Shown one piece after another: positions 18,443 to 27,277 of a DNA stretch of 64,000 nucleotides; position 1 is the first letter of the stretch, and each line of letters starts with the position of its first letter. The notes under the pieces are model-generated. The model did no database searches, was not told where the DNA came from, and worked only from the letters and a program-made list of their open reading frames with translations. This DNA comes from Pedobacter sp. Bi126 (lineage in GTDB: Bacteria; Bacteroidota; Bacteroidia; Sphingobacteriales; Sphingobacteriaceae). The stretch lies in NCBI RefSeq assembly GCF_918698245.1, contig NZ_CAKKMS010000002.1, positions 1,114,550 through 1,178,549 of the forward strand. The letters are read 5' to 3'. The position numbers and the translations under genes were made by a program.

Positions 18443-18561
18443 ACAAAGGCAGCTGTATCCCATGAAGGAGGAAAAATATTTAATCCCACTGGAAATCTTC
18501 CAGTTAAAAATCATCTGTAGCATTTACTCAGCGTCTATCGTTTGTGTTTAAAATACCATGT

Positions 18562-19056
18562 ATGCTAAAACTTAAATTTATTATTCCGGCAGTATTGATC
18601 GTACTTGCAGGCTGCAGTCCAAAGGTGCGGAATGCGTCTTCTAACAAGCCCTCAAAAAACCAGGGGGATTCACTTTACCTGGTCCTTGGTATAAAGGATA
18701 TTATAAAGACAGGAGAAAGGGTCACCTTAAAATTTACGGTACATAATAACCAGTCCACAGAAAAATCATTTTGCAAATGGCACACGCCCTTTGAACCTTT
18801 GATGAGCAAATACCTTGATATAAAAGATGACAATGGAAACGAGGTTCCCTATAAAGGCCCTATGGCAAAGCGGATCATGCCCCCTCCCGCAGACAGCTAC
18901 CTTGCTGTTAAATCAAAAGAGGTACTATCATCAGAAGTTGACCTGTTAAAAGCTTATCAGCTGGAAGCCGAAAAAAAATACACCGTTTCTTATAACTCCA
19001 GCGGCATGAGCGGGATAAAAAGCACCAACACAGTTACCTTTAGGTACACCAACTAA
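18562..19056 (+). CDS. Lipoprotein with a beta-sandwich domain
   Basis: A 164-residue protein with a lipoprotein signal ending in the lipobox LAGC; ATG 18562 is preferred over the GTG-initiated frame at 18544 because it begins the signal sequence directly. The mature part (VTLKFTVHNNQ, LDIKDDNGNEVPYKGPMAKR, KKYTVSYNS) resembles the N-terminal beta-sandwich of M35-type peptidyl-Lys metallopeptidases, but no HExxH catalytic domain follows. It is therefore a stand-alone domain, anchored in the inner or outer membrane. Function is unknown. Confidence 0.65.
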   Translation: MLKLKFIIPAVLIVLAGCSPKVRNASSNKPSKNQGDSLYLVLGIKDIIKTGERVTLKFTVHNNQSTEKSFCKWHTPFEPLMSKYLDIKDDNGNEVPYKGPMAKRIMPPPADSYLAVKSKEVLSSEVDLLKAYQLEAEKKYTVSYNSSGMSGIKSTNTVTFRYTN

Positions 19057-19322
19057 CCTTATACCTTGTAATTCCGGGGGGCGCAAGTTTTAACTAATGG
19101 TCAACTTATCCGATCGTTGAAATACCGATTATTCCGCAACAGGGATAGCAGCGGATACCGGCCCGTGCTTATGGCTTGTAGGCGTATGAGCGGGTAGCCC
19201 GGCGGTTGCCCAGACAAAATAAAAGTTGACATCAAAATTAAATCAATCTGGCATCACCAGAAAACATATACAGTTGCCTAGGTCTCCCGGCATATATGAT
19301 GAAGGAAATATTATGCAAACAA

Positions 19323-19350
19323 AAAGCCACTGATCTATACCAGTGGCTTT
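19323..19350 (-). terminator. Intrinsic terminator of the second histone-like gene
   Basis: AAAGCCACTG and CAGTGGCTTT form a perfect 10-bp stem with an 8-base loop. On the minus strand it is followed by a T run, 22 bases after the stop codon of the histone-like gene. Confidence 0.75.
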
Positions 19351-19372
19351 ATTTCCCAAAATAGTCTCCTGT

Positions 19373-19552
19373 TTATTTTGCGCTGTTCTTTTTCTCTGTA
19401 ACCTCAGCCCTGATCTCCTGTGCAAGACTTTTAAGGTCCTGCATTGCTTTACGTACACGTGTACCGGCTGCAGCATTTCCACCATCATAAAATTTCGTCA
19501 CATCAGCCTCAACTGAAGCGATTACTTCTTGTACCTGTTTGAATTTGTCCAT
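19373..19552 (-). CDS. Histone H1-like small basic protein (island copy)
   Basis: A 59-residue protein, easily overlooked because of its size. It starts MDKFKQVQEVIASVEADVTK and keeps the central YDGGNAAAGTRVRKAMQDLK and the tail VTEKKNSAK. It has the same length as the copy at 3751-3930 and differs at only about ten positions, nearly all in the first third. It has its own promoter (19617-19646) and terminator. Such proteins are thought to bind DNA; an island-borne copy resembles the nucleoid-protein genes carried by other mobile elements. Confidence 0.85.
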   Translation of the reverse strand: MDKFKQVQEVIASVEADVTKFYDGGNAAAGTRVRKAMQDLKSLAQEIRAEVTEKKNSAK

Positions 19553-19616
19553 AACTGTTTTTTAAAGGCCAAAGGGCCCGGATATAACTATTTTGTCCTA
19601 GGAACGTGTCCAGCCC

Positions 19617-19646
19617 CAAAACTAAACATTTAAGTGGGAAAGCAAA
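19617..19646 (-). promoter_or_regulatory. Promoter of the island histone H1-like gene
   Basis: On the minus strand TTTG, an 18-base spacer and TAGTTTTG precede the gene, with a leader of about 60 bases. The -7 octamer is identical to that of the core copy, and the spacing differs by one base. Confidence 0.6.
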
Positions 19647-19652
19647 AAAGAA

Positions 19653-19982
19653 CTATTCAAAACCGATATTCCCCACATCACTGCTTACCCCTATCGCGTT
19701 TGCCCGCCAAAGGATAAAGCCCAGCCTGCCGCAGCATTCGGCAACAAAATATTCGATGTCTGCGGGAACGTCATTTACAATACGGTAGCGGATCTTGTAT
19801 TTAGGATTATAGCTGAGATAAACAACTAGGTCATCATCGGCAAATCCCCTGCCGGACAAGGGCCTGAAGTGAACCTCCTGCAATTCTTTCGCGGTCCGGC
19901 TCAATCGGTCGTTCATCACTTTCGCCAATGCTTTTTCAGGTTTAAAATCTGTCTCTAAAATTGCTAATACCGTAACAGTCAT
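19653..19982 (-). CDS. Hypothetical protein, 109 residues
   Basis: The protein starts MTVTVLAILETDFKPEKALAKVMNDRL at ATG 19982 and contains VYLSYNPKYKIRYRIVNDVPADIEYFVAECCGRLGFILWRAN. It is mixed alpha/beta, with no signal peptide or membrane helix and two adjacent cysteines. I do not recognise the family. The start at 20048 would add a hydrophobic stretch and looks less likely. It lies directly upstream of the histone-like gene on the same strand. Confidence 0.5.
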   Translation of the reverse strand: MTVTVLAILETDFKPEKALAKVMNDRLSRTAKELQEVHFRPLSGRGFADDDLVVYLSYNPKYKIRYRIVNDVPADIEYFVAECCGRLGFILWRANAIGVSSDVGNIGFE

Positions 19983-20428
19983 AGCACAAAAATATACCGA
20001 AAAACCAGACAACAAAACCTTAAGCGCTAAGCTACTGAAAATGAGCAAAATAATTTACAAGGCTTTAGCAAATGCGAGCAAAATCGCAAAAATAGCGTCG
20101 CAGAAGACTTTTATTGCTAACTTAAAGCTGCAGAACATATATTTTCCCAGTGTCTATTTTACTTTTTCACACACGATCTTTCCTCCCCGTTTAAAATAAG
20201 AAAGTGAGCTGACCTGGCCAGCCTGATCTCCATTGAAGGTTACCTTCCGTTGCTCTTTGCCATTATCCAATATCCGCTTTTTGGTAAGCTATTTTCTTGA
20301 AAATAGCGATATCAAGTTTCTATTTTGCTAGTAATCCAACAGAAATTAACGTATGGATGTCGTTTTGCTATTGAGAACCAAAGCATTAGCTAGGATCAGA
20401 GGATCGACATCGCCCAGATAGGCACATG
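19983..20428. other. Gene-free interval in the island
   Basis: No gene can be supported. A plus-strand frame of about 51 codons from 20041 is weak (low complexity, no recognisable motif). The interval lies between two minus-strand genes and may hold remnants of the element's backbone. Confidence 0.35.
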
Positions 20429-21364
20429 TTAAAACCGGTAATTGATACCTACTCCTACAGAAATGCCTGTGTTATTAAGTTCAGCCAACGGCATCCGCTC
20501 ATCAAGGCTGTCAAAAGGGGCCAACTCTACTTTCTGGTTTTTATCGTACAGCCCAAGTTTTTGAACATAGTTACAACCTGCATTAAAGTCTATCGAAAAG
20601 TTACGTGCTGGCATGTAATTGTAAAATAAGGAAATTTTAGATTGCTGGGTCTGAAAATATGGAGAGTTCCTTTCCTCAGTTAAACGGTATGTGCCACCCC
20701 CAATTCCAAGATTATTGTTGACACCTACGGCATTTTTAGCTGACAGATTGTATTTCAATCTTTGAGAGATAGGCAAAGACCCCGATAGGTTAAGTTTACT
20801 GTTAATCTGCCAGTCTATGCCTACTAAAGGCAACAGCAAACTGCCGAAAAACTGTTTTGAATAGACTGCTCCAATGGAATAGGAAAATTTTTCCGATACC
20901 TTTACCTTAAATGCAGCAGCGCCGGTGTAGATCATATCCTCTCCTGAAATATCTTTCATGTCGGATGAAAGCGTTGGAATGAAAGATACAGACAGTGAAT
21001 ACCTGTTCGAAAAAGATTTCTGGTAGGTAAGCGGTATTGAAAACGAATGAAAAGCAGACGCTCCAAGGTCTGTCGTACTGCCTGATACAAATAAACCCGT
21101 ATAACTTATGCCGGTGAGAAAAAAATCAAGTTTTCCATCATTCAGTTTACTGTAGAGTGGAAATATGAGATGGGCGTTTGCCTGTTGCACCTGTATATCT
21201 TCATCGTTAACCTTGAAGGGCGAATAAACATAATCGGCTTTAAAATAGCCCAGTTGAAGGGTTGGCGTTTGAGCGGGCTGGTTTACGGGCTTTTCCTGCG
21301 CCCGAACATTTAACTTAAAAAGGACTGAAACAATAACTGCTATTATTGATGCTTTGATTTTCAT
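20429..21364 (-). CDS. Putative outer-membrane beta-barrel protein
   Basis: About 311 residues from ATG 21364, which starts a signal peptide ending NVRAQ. The rest alternates hydrophobic and polar residues in barrel style (FSIPLTYQKSFSNRYSLSVSF, KFSYSIGAVYSKQFFG) and ends with an aromatic terminal residue, YRF, as expected for assembly by BAM. It resembles a Bacteroidota barrel family of unknown function. A longer frame to 21541 overlaps the SDR gene upstream and lacks a signal sequence, so it is rejected. The start lies 75 bases after the SDR stop; the two are probably cotranscribed. Confidence 0.65.
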   Translation of the reverse strand: MKIKASIIAVIVSVLFKLNVRAQEKPVNQPAQTPTLQLGYFKADYVYSPFKVNDEDIQVQQANAHLIFPLYSKLNDGKLDFFLTGISYTGLFVSGSTTDLGASAFHSFSIPLTYQKSFSNRYSLSVSFIPTLSSDMKDISGEDMIYTGAAAFKVKVSEKFSYSIGAVYSKQFFGSLLLPLVGIDWQINSKLNLSGSLPISQRLKYNLSAKNAVGVNNNLGIGGGTYRLTEERNSPYFQTQQSKISLFYNYMPARNFSIDFNAGCNYVQKLGLYDKNQKVELAPFDSLDERMPLAELNNTGISVGVGINYRF

Positions 21365-21438
21365 TTTTAATTGATTTTTTATACCTCCTGATCTGTGAGG
21401 CCTGGTTAATTTTTGGACAGCTGGATAGATTCCGGTTA

Positions 21439-22305
21439 TCAGATTCGGTCTAATTCTTCCTGAATTGCCTTTCTGGTAATATTGTTGATTATTTTTTCGG
21501 GAAGAAGAGACATTAGGAAGGTCTGGATGGCATGTGGCCAATACGGTTCAATACTATTTCTGCCACAGCCTACAATTGAAAGTACGTGCCTGGCATATGT
21601 TGCAGCACTTGGGCGCAAAAATGTAATGAGTTTCATGTTACTTCCGGAATTAACACTGCCCGTTATCAACGAAATCACTTCTGTATTCTGCAGTTCACGG
21701 GAAAGAGAAATGGAAAAAGCATTATTATATGCTTTTGTAGCTGCATAAACCGCTAAATAAGGCGGTGGAAAGAGTCCTGCATATGATGAAACATTTAAGA
21801 TAAGCGACTTGCTAATACTCAACTGAGGTAACAGATTACGGGTAAGTTGTGAAGGGAACGATGTATTGAGCGTTATGGTTCTATGAATTTCTTCAGCCTT
21901 GAATTCTCCAAATCTTCCGATAGGCCCAATACCTACATTATTCACGAGTATATTGATAGGTAAGTGCTTAATCTGTCCAATATCCATCGGGCTTTCCTTC
22001 ATCCCATCATATACCAGGCAGACCACTTTACATCTGCTGTTAGCAGCAACTATTTCTTTCTCTACCCCATGCAACTTAGCTGCATCACGGCCATGTAGCA
22101 CTATATTAAATCCTTTTTCTGCGAGCGCTATGGCAATGGCCTTGCCAATGCCATCAGATGAACCGGTCACCAAGGCAAAAGCATCATTTTTAAGGTATTT
22201 TTTAAGGGTTGAGCCCCTAACATAAGGGTAGATAAAACGGATAAGGCTATAAAAAAGCCGCGCAGAGCATAACACTCCGATAATAAAAACAATATGATTT
22301 CCCAT
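21439..22305 (-). CDS. Membrane-anchored short-chain dehydrogenase/reductase
   Basis: A 288-residue SDR with an N-terminal hydrophobic helix (IVFIIGVLCSARLFYSLIRFIYPYV). The NAD(P) motif is TGSSDGIG, followed by NNVG, the catalytic Ser in NVSSYAG and YAATK with catalytic Tyr and Lys. The arrangement is like eukaryotic 17-beta-hydroxysteroid dehydrogenase 12 and very-long-chain 3-ketoacyl reductases, so a hydrophobic acyl or steroid-like substrate is plausible. It is upstream of the barrel gene and downstream of an AraC regulator on the same strand. Confidence 0.85.
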   Translation of the reverse strand: MGNHIVFIIGVLCSARLFYSLIRFIYPYVRGSTLKKYLKNDAFALVTGSSDGIGKAIAIALAEKGFNIVLHGRDAAKLHGVEKEIVAANSRCKVVCLVYDGMKESPMDIGQIKHLPINILVNNVGIGPIGRFGEFKAEEIHRTITLNTSFPSQLTRNLLPQLSISKSLILNVSSYAGLFPPPYLAVYAATKAYNNAFSISLSRELQNTEVISLITGSVNSGSNMKLITFLRPSAATYARHVLSIVGCGRNSIEPYWPHAIQTFLMSLLPEKIINNITRKAIQEELDRI

Positions 22306-22376
22306 TTTCTAATTTTTGACCAAAGTTAGCGTTGGGCACTATAGCAGGAAATGGATAAATGGTGGCAGCTATTGGA

Positions 22377-23234
22377 TTATTTACGGTAAGCTAACCTGAA
22401 TTGAGAAGGAGACCGCCCTTCTGCATTGGAAAAATAGCGGGTAAAATATGCATGATCAGCAAAACCCAAGAGATACGCTATTTCTTTTACCGTCTTATCG
22501 GTGGCATACAATAGGCGTTTAGCTTCCGTCATTGTAGCCTGTTGTACCCAAAAACCTACCGGAAAGCCAGTAGTCTGTTTTACTGCCTCGTTTAAATAGG
22601 CAGGACTAATATTCAGATCTATCGCATAGTCTGATGTACTTTTGTGTGTTTTGAACTGCCGCAAAAGTAACCGTTTAAAATCCCTAGTTAAAATCTGGGT
22701 ACGGAGCACTGCGGCCTCTTCATTTTCTAACGGCTGGTAAGCGGATGCGAAAACGCCTACACAGGCACCTATCAGTGAATGCAGAACCTTCGGAATAAAG
22801 TTCAATCCTTGCCTGTTTTCATTAATAGAGAGCATTAACCCAATGCACTTATCCAGCGCAATGTTTTCGGGATCGGGCAATGCTAACGGAATACACTGAA
22901 AATAATGTTTATCGAAAATTGCCCTATAATCATCATCAATAAAACTGGTATCTACGGTAATCAGCCAGGCTTCTGTGTTATCACATACCGATACACCGTA
23001 ATGAACCTGCCCTGGCAATACACATAATACAACACTTCCAATCAGTTCAACATCGTTGAAGTCAACTACAATTTTACTAATACCCTTTTTTTGAAAAATA
23101 AACAGGTAATGGTCATCTCTCCGGTGCGCGGGTTTGGTATAGGGCACCGTGTTGTCTTTCCCTCCGATAAATTTATTGATACTTATTACCTGATCGGTGA
23201 TATCTTTTAAGGAATGTGTCGAGATATGATCCAT
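22377..23234 (-). CDS. AraC-family transcriptional regulator
   Basis: About 285 residues from ATG 23234 (MDHISTHSLKDITD). The N-terminal half is a cupin-like sensor (KGISKIVVDFNDVELIG, VLCVLPGQVHYGV). The C-terminal ~100 residues are the double helix-turn-helix (YAIDLNISPAYLNEAVKQTTGFPVGFWVQ and VKEIAYLLGFADHAYFTRYFS). It is on the same strand just upstream of the SDR and barrel genes, which are its likely targets. The ligand is unknown. Confidence 0.88.
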   Translation of the reverse strand: MDHISTHSLKDITDQVISINKFIGGKDNTVPYTKPAHRRDDHYLFIFQKKGISKIVVDFNDVELIGSVVLCVLPGQVHYGVSVCDNTEAWLITVDTSFIDDDYRAIFDKHYFQCIPLALPDPENIALDKCIGLMLSINENRQGLNFIPKVLHSLIGACVGVFASAYQPLENEEAAVLRTQILTRDFKRLLLRQFKTHKSTSDYAIDLNISPAYLNEAVKQTTGFPVGFWVQQATMTEAKRLLYATDKTVKEIAYLLGFADHAYFTRYFSNAEGRSPSQFRLAYRK

Positions 23235-23666
23235 CATAAGTACCCTATTAAAATTATTGCCCAATTATAGCTTAAATATCTTTATTTTGATAATTAAGGT
23301 TTTCAATCCTTTGATTTAGCAAATGCTTGTCAACGGATTTTTTGATAAAACAAGTTTTCGAAAGACGGAACTGATGCCACCGCCTTCGTTAACCTTTCGG
23401 GTATAGCGCTCGCCAGGCAGGTTGATCACATCGGCCTAATGTATTTATCAGCTCTGACATGCTTTATTCACATCCACAGATAGATCTTCAGAGATCGATT
23501 TTTTTAGGCAAACCTGTGACGATGGATGAGTTTTTAGAAGCTACCGCTCAAATTAAAGTAATGGTTGGCCTCCGTAAAATCACCTTTATCATTTAATAGC
23601 AGCAGAAAAATTTGTTCTATCTTTACAGGGAGGATCGTCCTCCAAAATATCGCCGACAGCACTTGA
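23235..23666. other. Gene-free interval between two divergent AraC genes
   Basis: About 430 bases between divergent regulators. Short open stretches exist, but none has a start and recognisable motif. It probably contains the promoters of both genes plus degraded sequence. Confidence 0.35.
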
Positions 23667-24518
23667 ATGAATGAAATTAGCATAAGACAAATTAAAGAGC
23701 CTGATTTTTCAGCGGGTTTTAGTATTCGAAATGTCGGCACTTTACTCTCTGACAAAGATTTAGTGCAGGAACTTCACAGGCACAGTTTCTTTTTTGCTTT
23801 GTTTTTAGAGAAAGGGCATGGGGAACATCACATTGATTTTACCAATTACCCTGTTAATGACTATTCTGTTTTCTTTATGCGACCGGGCCAGGTTCATCAG
23901 CTCACGCTAAAACAAGGCTGCAAGGGCTATTTGGTCCAATTTAACCATGACTTTTACGCACCAAAAGGCGCGCCAGTCAATTTCGTTCTGCGAAAAGTAA
24001 GCAATAAGAATCACTGCCCGCTTTCAGTTGAGAAATTTGGCAAATTGTTATCGCAATTGTCTCTCATTGATGAAGAATATAGCCAAAAACAAGATCACTA
24101 CAAAGAAGTAATCAAAGCAGGCTTGGAGATTCTATTTATTGAACTGGCAAGACAGAGCAGGGAACCAAAAGAAATTACAAATGAGGGCAACATGTATTCC
24201 CAAAATCAATTGGAAGAACTACTGGAACTATTACAAAACCATATTGTCACGCATAAACAAGTGATACAATATGCCGAAATGATGCACCTTACTACTTTTC
24301 AGCTCAATAAAATAACCAAAGAGACTGTTGGTAAGACCTGCTCACAGCTCATTAACGAGCAAATTGTACTCGAAGCTAAAAGGCACCTTCTGGCAACCGG
24401 CAATCAAGTCAATCAAATCGCTTTCGATTTAGGTTTTGAAGATCCCTCCTACTTTGCCCGCTTTTTTAAAAAGCATTCAAATTATTCCCCTGAAGCATTT
24501 AGAAAGAACTGTAAATAA
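23667..24518 (+). CDS. AraC-family transcriptional regulator
   Basis: A 283-residue protein. A cupin-type N-terminal domain (GEHHIDFTNYPVNDYSVFFMRPGQVHQLTL) is followed by a C-terminal AraC helix-turn-helix pair (HLTTFQLNKITKETVGKTCSQLINEQI and VNQIAFDLGFEDPSYFARFFKKHS). It precedes three plus-strand genes (SDR, small membrane protein, FAD oxidoreductase) and is the natural candidate to control them. Confidence 0.9.
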   Translation: MNEISIRQIKEPDFSAGFSIRNVGTLLSDKDLVQELHRHSFFFALFLEKGHGEHHIDFTNYPVNDYSVFFMRPGQVHQLTLKQGCKGYLVQFNHDFYAPKGAPVNFVLRKVSNKNHCPLSVEKFGKLLSQLSLIDEEYSQKQDHYKEVIKAGLEILFIELARQSREPKEITNEGNMYSQNQLEELLELLQNHIVTHKQVIQYAEMMHLTTFQLNKITKETVGKTCSQLINEQIVLEAKRHLLATGNQVNQIAFDLGFEDPSYFARFFKKHSNYSPEAFRKNCK

Positions 24519-24725
24519 ATCCTGTTCAGTCTAAATTTTAATTCATAATTGGCGAAACTGCGGCTCCTCTGCAAAAAAAAGCAAAAGGTTACGATTTGGT
24601 ACGAAGAAAATTGTTTGGATTTTAACGCCAAAACTTTAAAAATGTCCTGCAAGACTAGGTATTCGTCCTATTACATACCTATCATCATAGAGTAATTTTG
24701 TTAAGAATTAAAAACAAGATAAAAT

Positions 24726-25322
24726 ATGAAAATAGTAATTGTAGGTGCATCGGGCACCATGGGGCAGCATTTAGCTGATGTACTGGAAAAGGAAAATCAC
24801 GAAATAATAAGAGCCAGTCGTTCTTCACAGAATATAAAGGTCGATACGACATCTATAGAATCCATAGAAGAAATGTTTGCGAAAATAGGCGCTTTTGATG
24901 CCTTGATTTCTACAGCAGGGGAAACTTTTGTTGGTCCTTGGAAGAATTTGAATAACCAGACCTTCAGAAAAGGAATTGAAGGAAAAATGATGGGACAGAT
25001 TAATTTAGTATTAATTGGTCAGCAATACATCAATCCAAAAGGTTCATTTACACTTATCACAGGAGCATTAACCAACGAACCGCAAGTTAATTTTGCCAAT
25101 GCTTCAGCGGCAAACGGAGCCGTAGAAGGTTTTGTAAGGGCAGCTGCAATTGAATTGCCAAACGGCATCCGGATCAATGCAGTGAGCCCAACAGTCATTG
25201 AAAACTCGCCCCAATATTTCCCTTACTTCCCGGGAGAGATTCCAACAACGATGAAGCAATTGGAATTTGGCTTTAAGAAAAGTCTGTTTGGTGCCGTAAC
25301 AGGACATATCATTAAACCATAA
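24726..25322 (+). CDS. Atypical short-chain dehydrogenase lacking the YxxxK motif
   Basis: A 198-residue SDR-like protein. The nucleotide motif is VGASGTMGQH. Where normal SDRs carry catalytic Tyr-xxx-Lys, this one reads NASAANGAVEGFVRAAAIELP, so Tyr and Lys are absent. INAVSPTVIENS, typical of the C-terminal part, is present. It may bind NAD(P) without classical catalysis or use another mechanism. It lies downstream of an AraC regulator and 10 bases before the next gene. Confidence 0.75.
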   Translation: MKIVIVGASGTMGQHLADVLEKENHEIIRASRSSQNIKVDTTSIESIEEMFAKIGAFDALISTAGETFVGPWKNLNNQTFRKGIEGKMMGQINLVLIGQQYINPKGSFTLITGALTNEPQVNFANASAANGAVEGFVRAAAIELPNGIRINAVSPTVIENSPQYFPYFPGEIPTTMKQLEFGFKKSLFGAVTGHIIKP

Positions 25323-25331
25323 ATAGCCGGC

Positions 25332-25553
25332 ATGAATACTAAGAGTAAAATTATCCAATCTATCAAAATTTGGGTAGTAATCTACCCCTCGATAACACTA
25401 TTTTATGTATTATTTGGCACGTACTTGTCTGGAATTCCTTTGTATTTAAGAACGCTGATCTTAACACTGATATTAGTGCCCTGGATGGTATTTGTGGGAT
25501 TACCACTTGTACATCTTTTGCTGAAAAACATGACTAAGAGTGACAAATCCTGA
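25332..25553 (+). CDS. Small two-helix membrane protein
   Basis: A 73-residue protein with two hydrophobic segments (WVVIYPSITLFYVLFGTYL and LILTLILVPWMVFVGLPLVHLLL) and short charged ends. It is tightly linked to the SDR upstream (10 bases) and followed after 86 bases by the FAD oxidoreductase. The family is not recognised with confidence. Confidence 0.6.
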   Translation: MNTKSKIIQSIKIWVVIYPSITLFYVLFGTYLSGIPLYLRTLILTLILVPWMVFVGLPLVHLLLKNMTKSDKS

Positions 25554-25639
25554 CCAAAGAATTTTTAATAAGCAAAGAGAGGTTGTTACAACGGCATTTG
25601 CATTGCCATTATGTTTAACCATTTATAGAAAACAAAGGA

Positions 25640-26548
25640 ATGACCAACAAGAAACAATTTGATGTAATCATCATAGGAGGCAGTTACGCAGGGCTTGCTA
25701 CAGCCATGGCATTGGGCAGAGCACTGAGAAATGTGCTTATCATTGATGATGGAAAGCCCTGTAACAGACAAACACCATATTCACATAATTTTTTAACGCA
25801 GGATGGGAGCACACCAAAAGAAATCTCAACACTTGCAAAACAACAGGTATTAGCATACAATACCATTACTTTTTTTGAGGGTCTTGTTGTTAAAGGTGTA
25901 AAAACGGAGAGTGGTTTTGAAGTACAAACCGAATTGGGCCGCGAATTTGCATCAACCAAGATAGTTTTTGCCACAGGAATTAAAGATATAATGCCCGAAA
26001 TAGTTGGATTTTCTGAATGTTGGGGCATTTCCATTTTACATTGTCCCTACTGTCATGGTTTCGAGGTAAAAAATGAAATTACCGGCATTTTGGGTAATAG
26101 TGAATTTGGATTTGAGTTTTCAAAACTTATTTCCAACTGGACAAAAGACCTGACACTTTTCACAAACGGAAAGCCAACGCTGAGTGACGACCAAAAGGCA
26201 GGCCTTAAAAAGAATTCTATAGAAATATTAGAAAAAGAAATTAAAGAATTTGAACACCTAAATGGACGACTTGAAAACATCATTTTTAAGGACGGTTCAA
26301 AGCAAACAGTCAAAGCCATGTACACCAGACTCGCCTTTAAACAAACCTGTACTGTTGCAGAACAATTAGGCTGTGACTTAACCGAAGACGGATATATAAA
26401 AGTTGATGCATTTCAAAAAACAACTGCAACAGATGTGTTTGCCTGTGGCGACAATACAACGCGAATGCGGGCGGTTGCAAATGCAGTCGCGGCGGGAACA
26501 TTAACGGGCATGACAATAAATAAAGAATTGGTTGATTTGCATTTTTAA
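25640..26548 (+). CDS. Thioredoxin-reductase-like NAD(P)/FAD-dependent oxidoreductase
   Basis: A 302-residue pyridine nucleotide-disulfide oxidoreductase. The FAD-binding site is IIIGGSYAGLATA at the N-terminus. The redox pair C135-P-Y-C138 lies in ILHCPYCHGFEV, and the second FAD motif is FACGDNTTRM near the C-terminus. Such proteins resemble TrxB but often work with other partners. No thioredoxin gene is adjacent. It closes a cassette of AraC, SDR, small membrane protein and this enzyme, possibly a redox or electrophile response unit. Confidence 0.88.
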   Translation: MTNKKQFDVIIIGGSYAGLATAMALGRALRNVLIIDDGKPCNRQTPYSHNFLTQDGSTPKEISTLAKQQVLAYNTITFFEGLVVKGVKTESGFEVQTELGREFASTKIVFATGIKDIMPEIVGFSECWGISILHCPYCHGFEVKNEITGILGNSEFGFEFSKLISNWTKDLTLFTNGKPTLSDDQKAGLKKNSIEILEKEIKEFEHLNGRLENIIFKDGSKQTVKAMYTRLAFKQTCTVAEQLGCDLTEDGYIKVDAFQKTTATDVFACGDNTTRMRAVANAVAAGTLTGMTINKELVDLHF

Positions 26549-27277
26549 AATACATGTTTTCTTGCTGGTTTAATTTTGACATTGCGTATTTAGGGAAGTC
26601 ACGCTAGTAGTGCCCGGTTATCGACTTGATAAAAACTACGCTTAAGAAATTAAAATCCGATTACAAAGCAAAATAAATAATCTTCATTATTACCATAATT
26701 GGCTGATGTGGCGGACTGGAGCCAGTTAAAATTTTAGTGATAATGTAAAATGACAATTTGTGTTTTTCCATTTGCAGAAATTGTGACTGAAATATATTAT
26801 TTTCTGCAAATAAGCAAAACTGTTGAAATACCTTTTAAAATCCAGTTCGATGTAATAGATGAAAATGATTTTGATGAAGATGGGAAATAATGGAAAAGAT
26901 CTTGATACCCCATCAGAACATTATTATTAATTATTTTTCCCTATCTTTAAATAAGAATTTGCGTTAAAAAAATAGAGGTGAGCATTTGGCGCCTTAATGC
27001 AAAAAAAATAGACATAAAACACCTATATACAGAAACTTAAATCGACAGGTTCGACTTCCTTTCTGGAGTCGAACCTGTCACTCTCGCTCAAGCTTCAAAT
27101 AAGTTGCAATCAAGCCGTTTCAAATTTATCGCTCAAATTATTTCAAAATTTTCAAATCTGCGATACGTTTCGAATCCTCAATAAAAAGGTTCGTTAATTG
27201 TCTCGTCGGGAGCTCTAATCTAGAAAAACATTCTAAGTTTAACAGTTCCAAGGCTTTTTTAAGGAAGTAAAAAAGAT
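26549..27277. other. Gene-free interval with a hairpin
   Basis: No supportable gene. A short coding-like tail (VEIPFKIQFDVIDENDFDEDGK) ends in a stop near 26890 and may be the end of a lost gene. GACAGGTTCGACT (27043-27055) and AGTCGAACCTGTC (27066-27078) form a perfect 13-bp inverted repeat with a 10-base loop. The rest is AT-rich. Confidence 0.45.

Noticed and set aside
20041..20196. 51-codon plus-strand frame in the 20-kb gap
   Set aside because: Low-complexity start, no motif, and the surrounding genes are on the other strand.
27043..27078. tRNA-like GGTTCGACT/AGTCGAACC sequence
   Set aside because: It is a simple perfect hairpin; there is no acceptor stem, D arm or anticodon arm around it.
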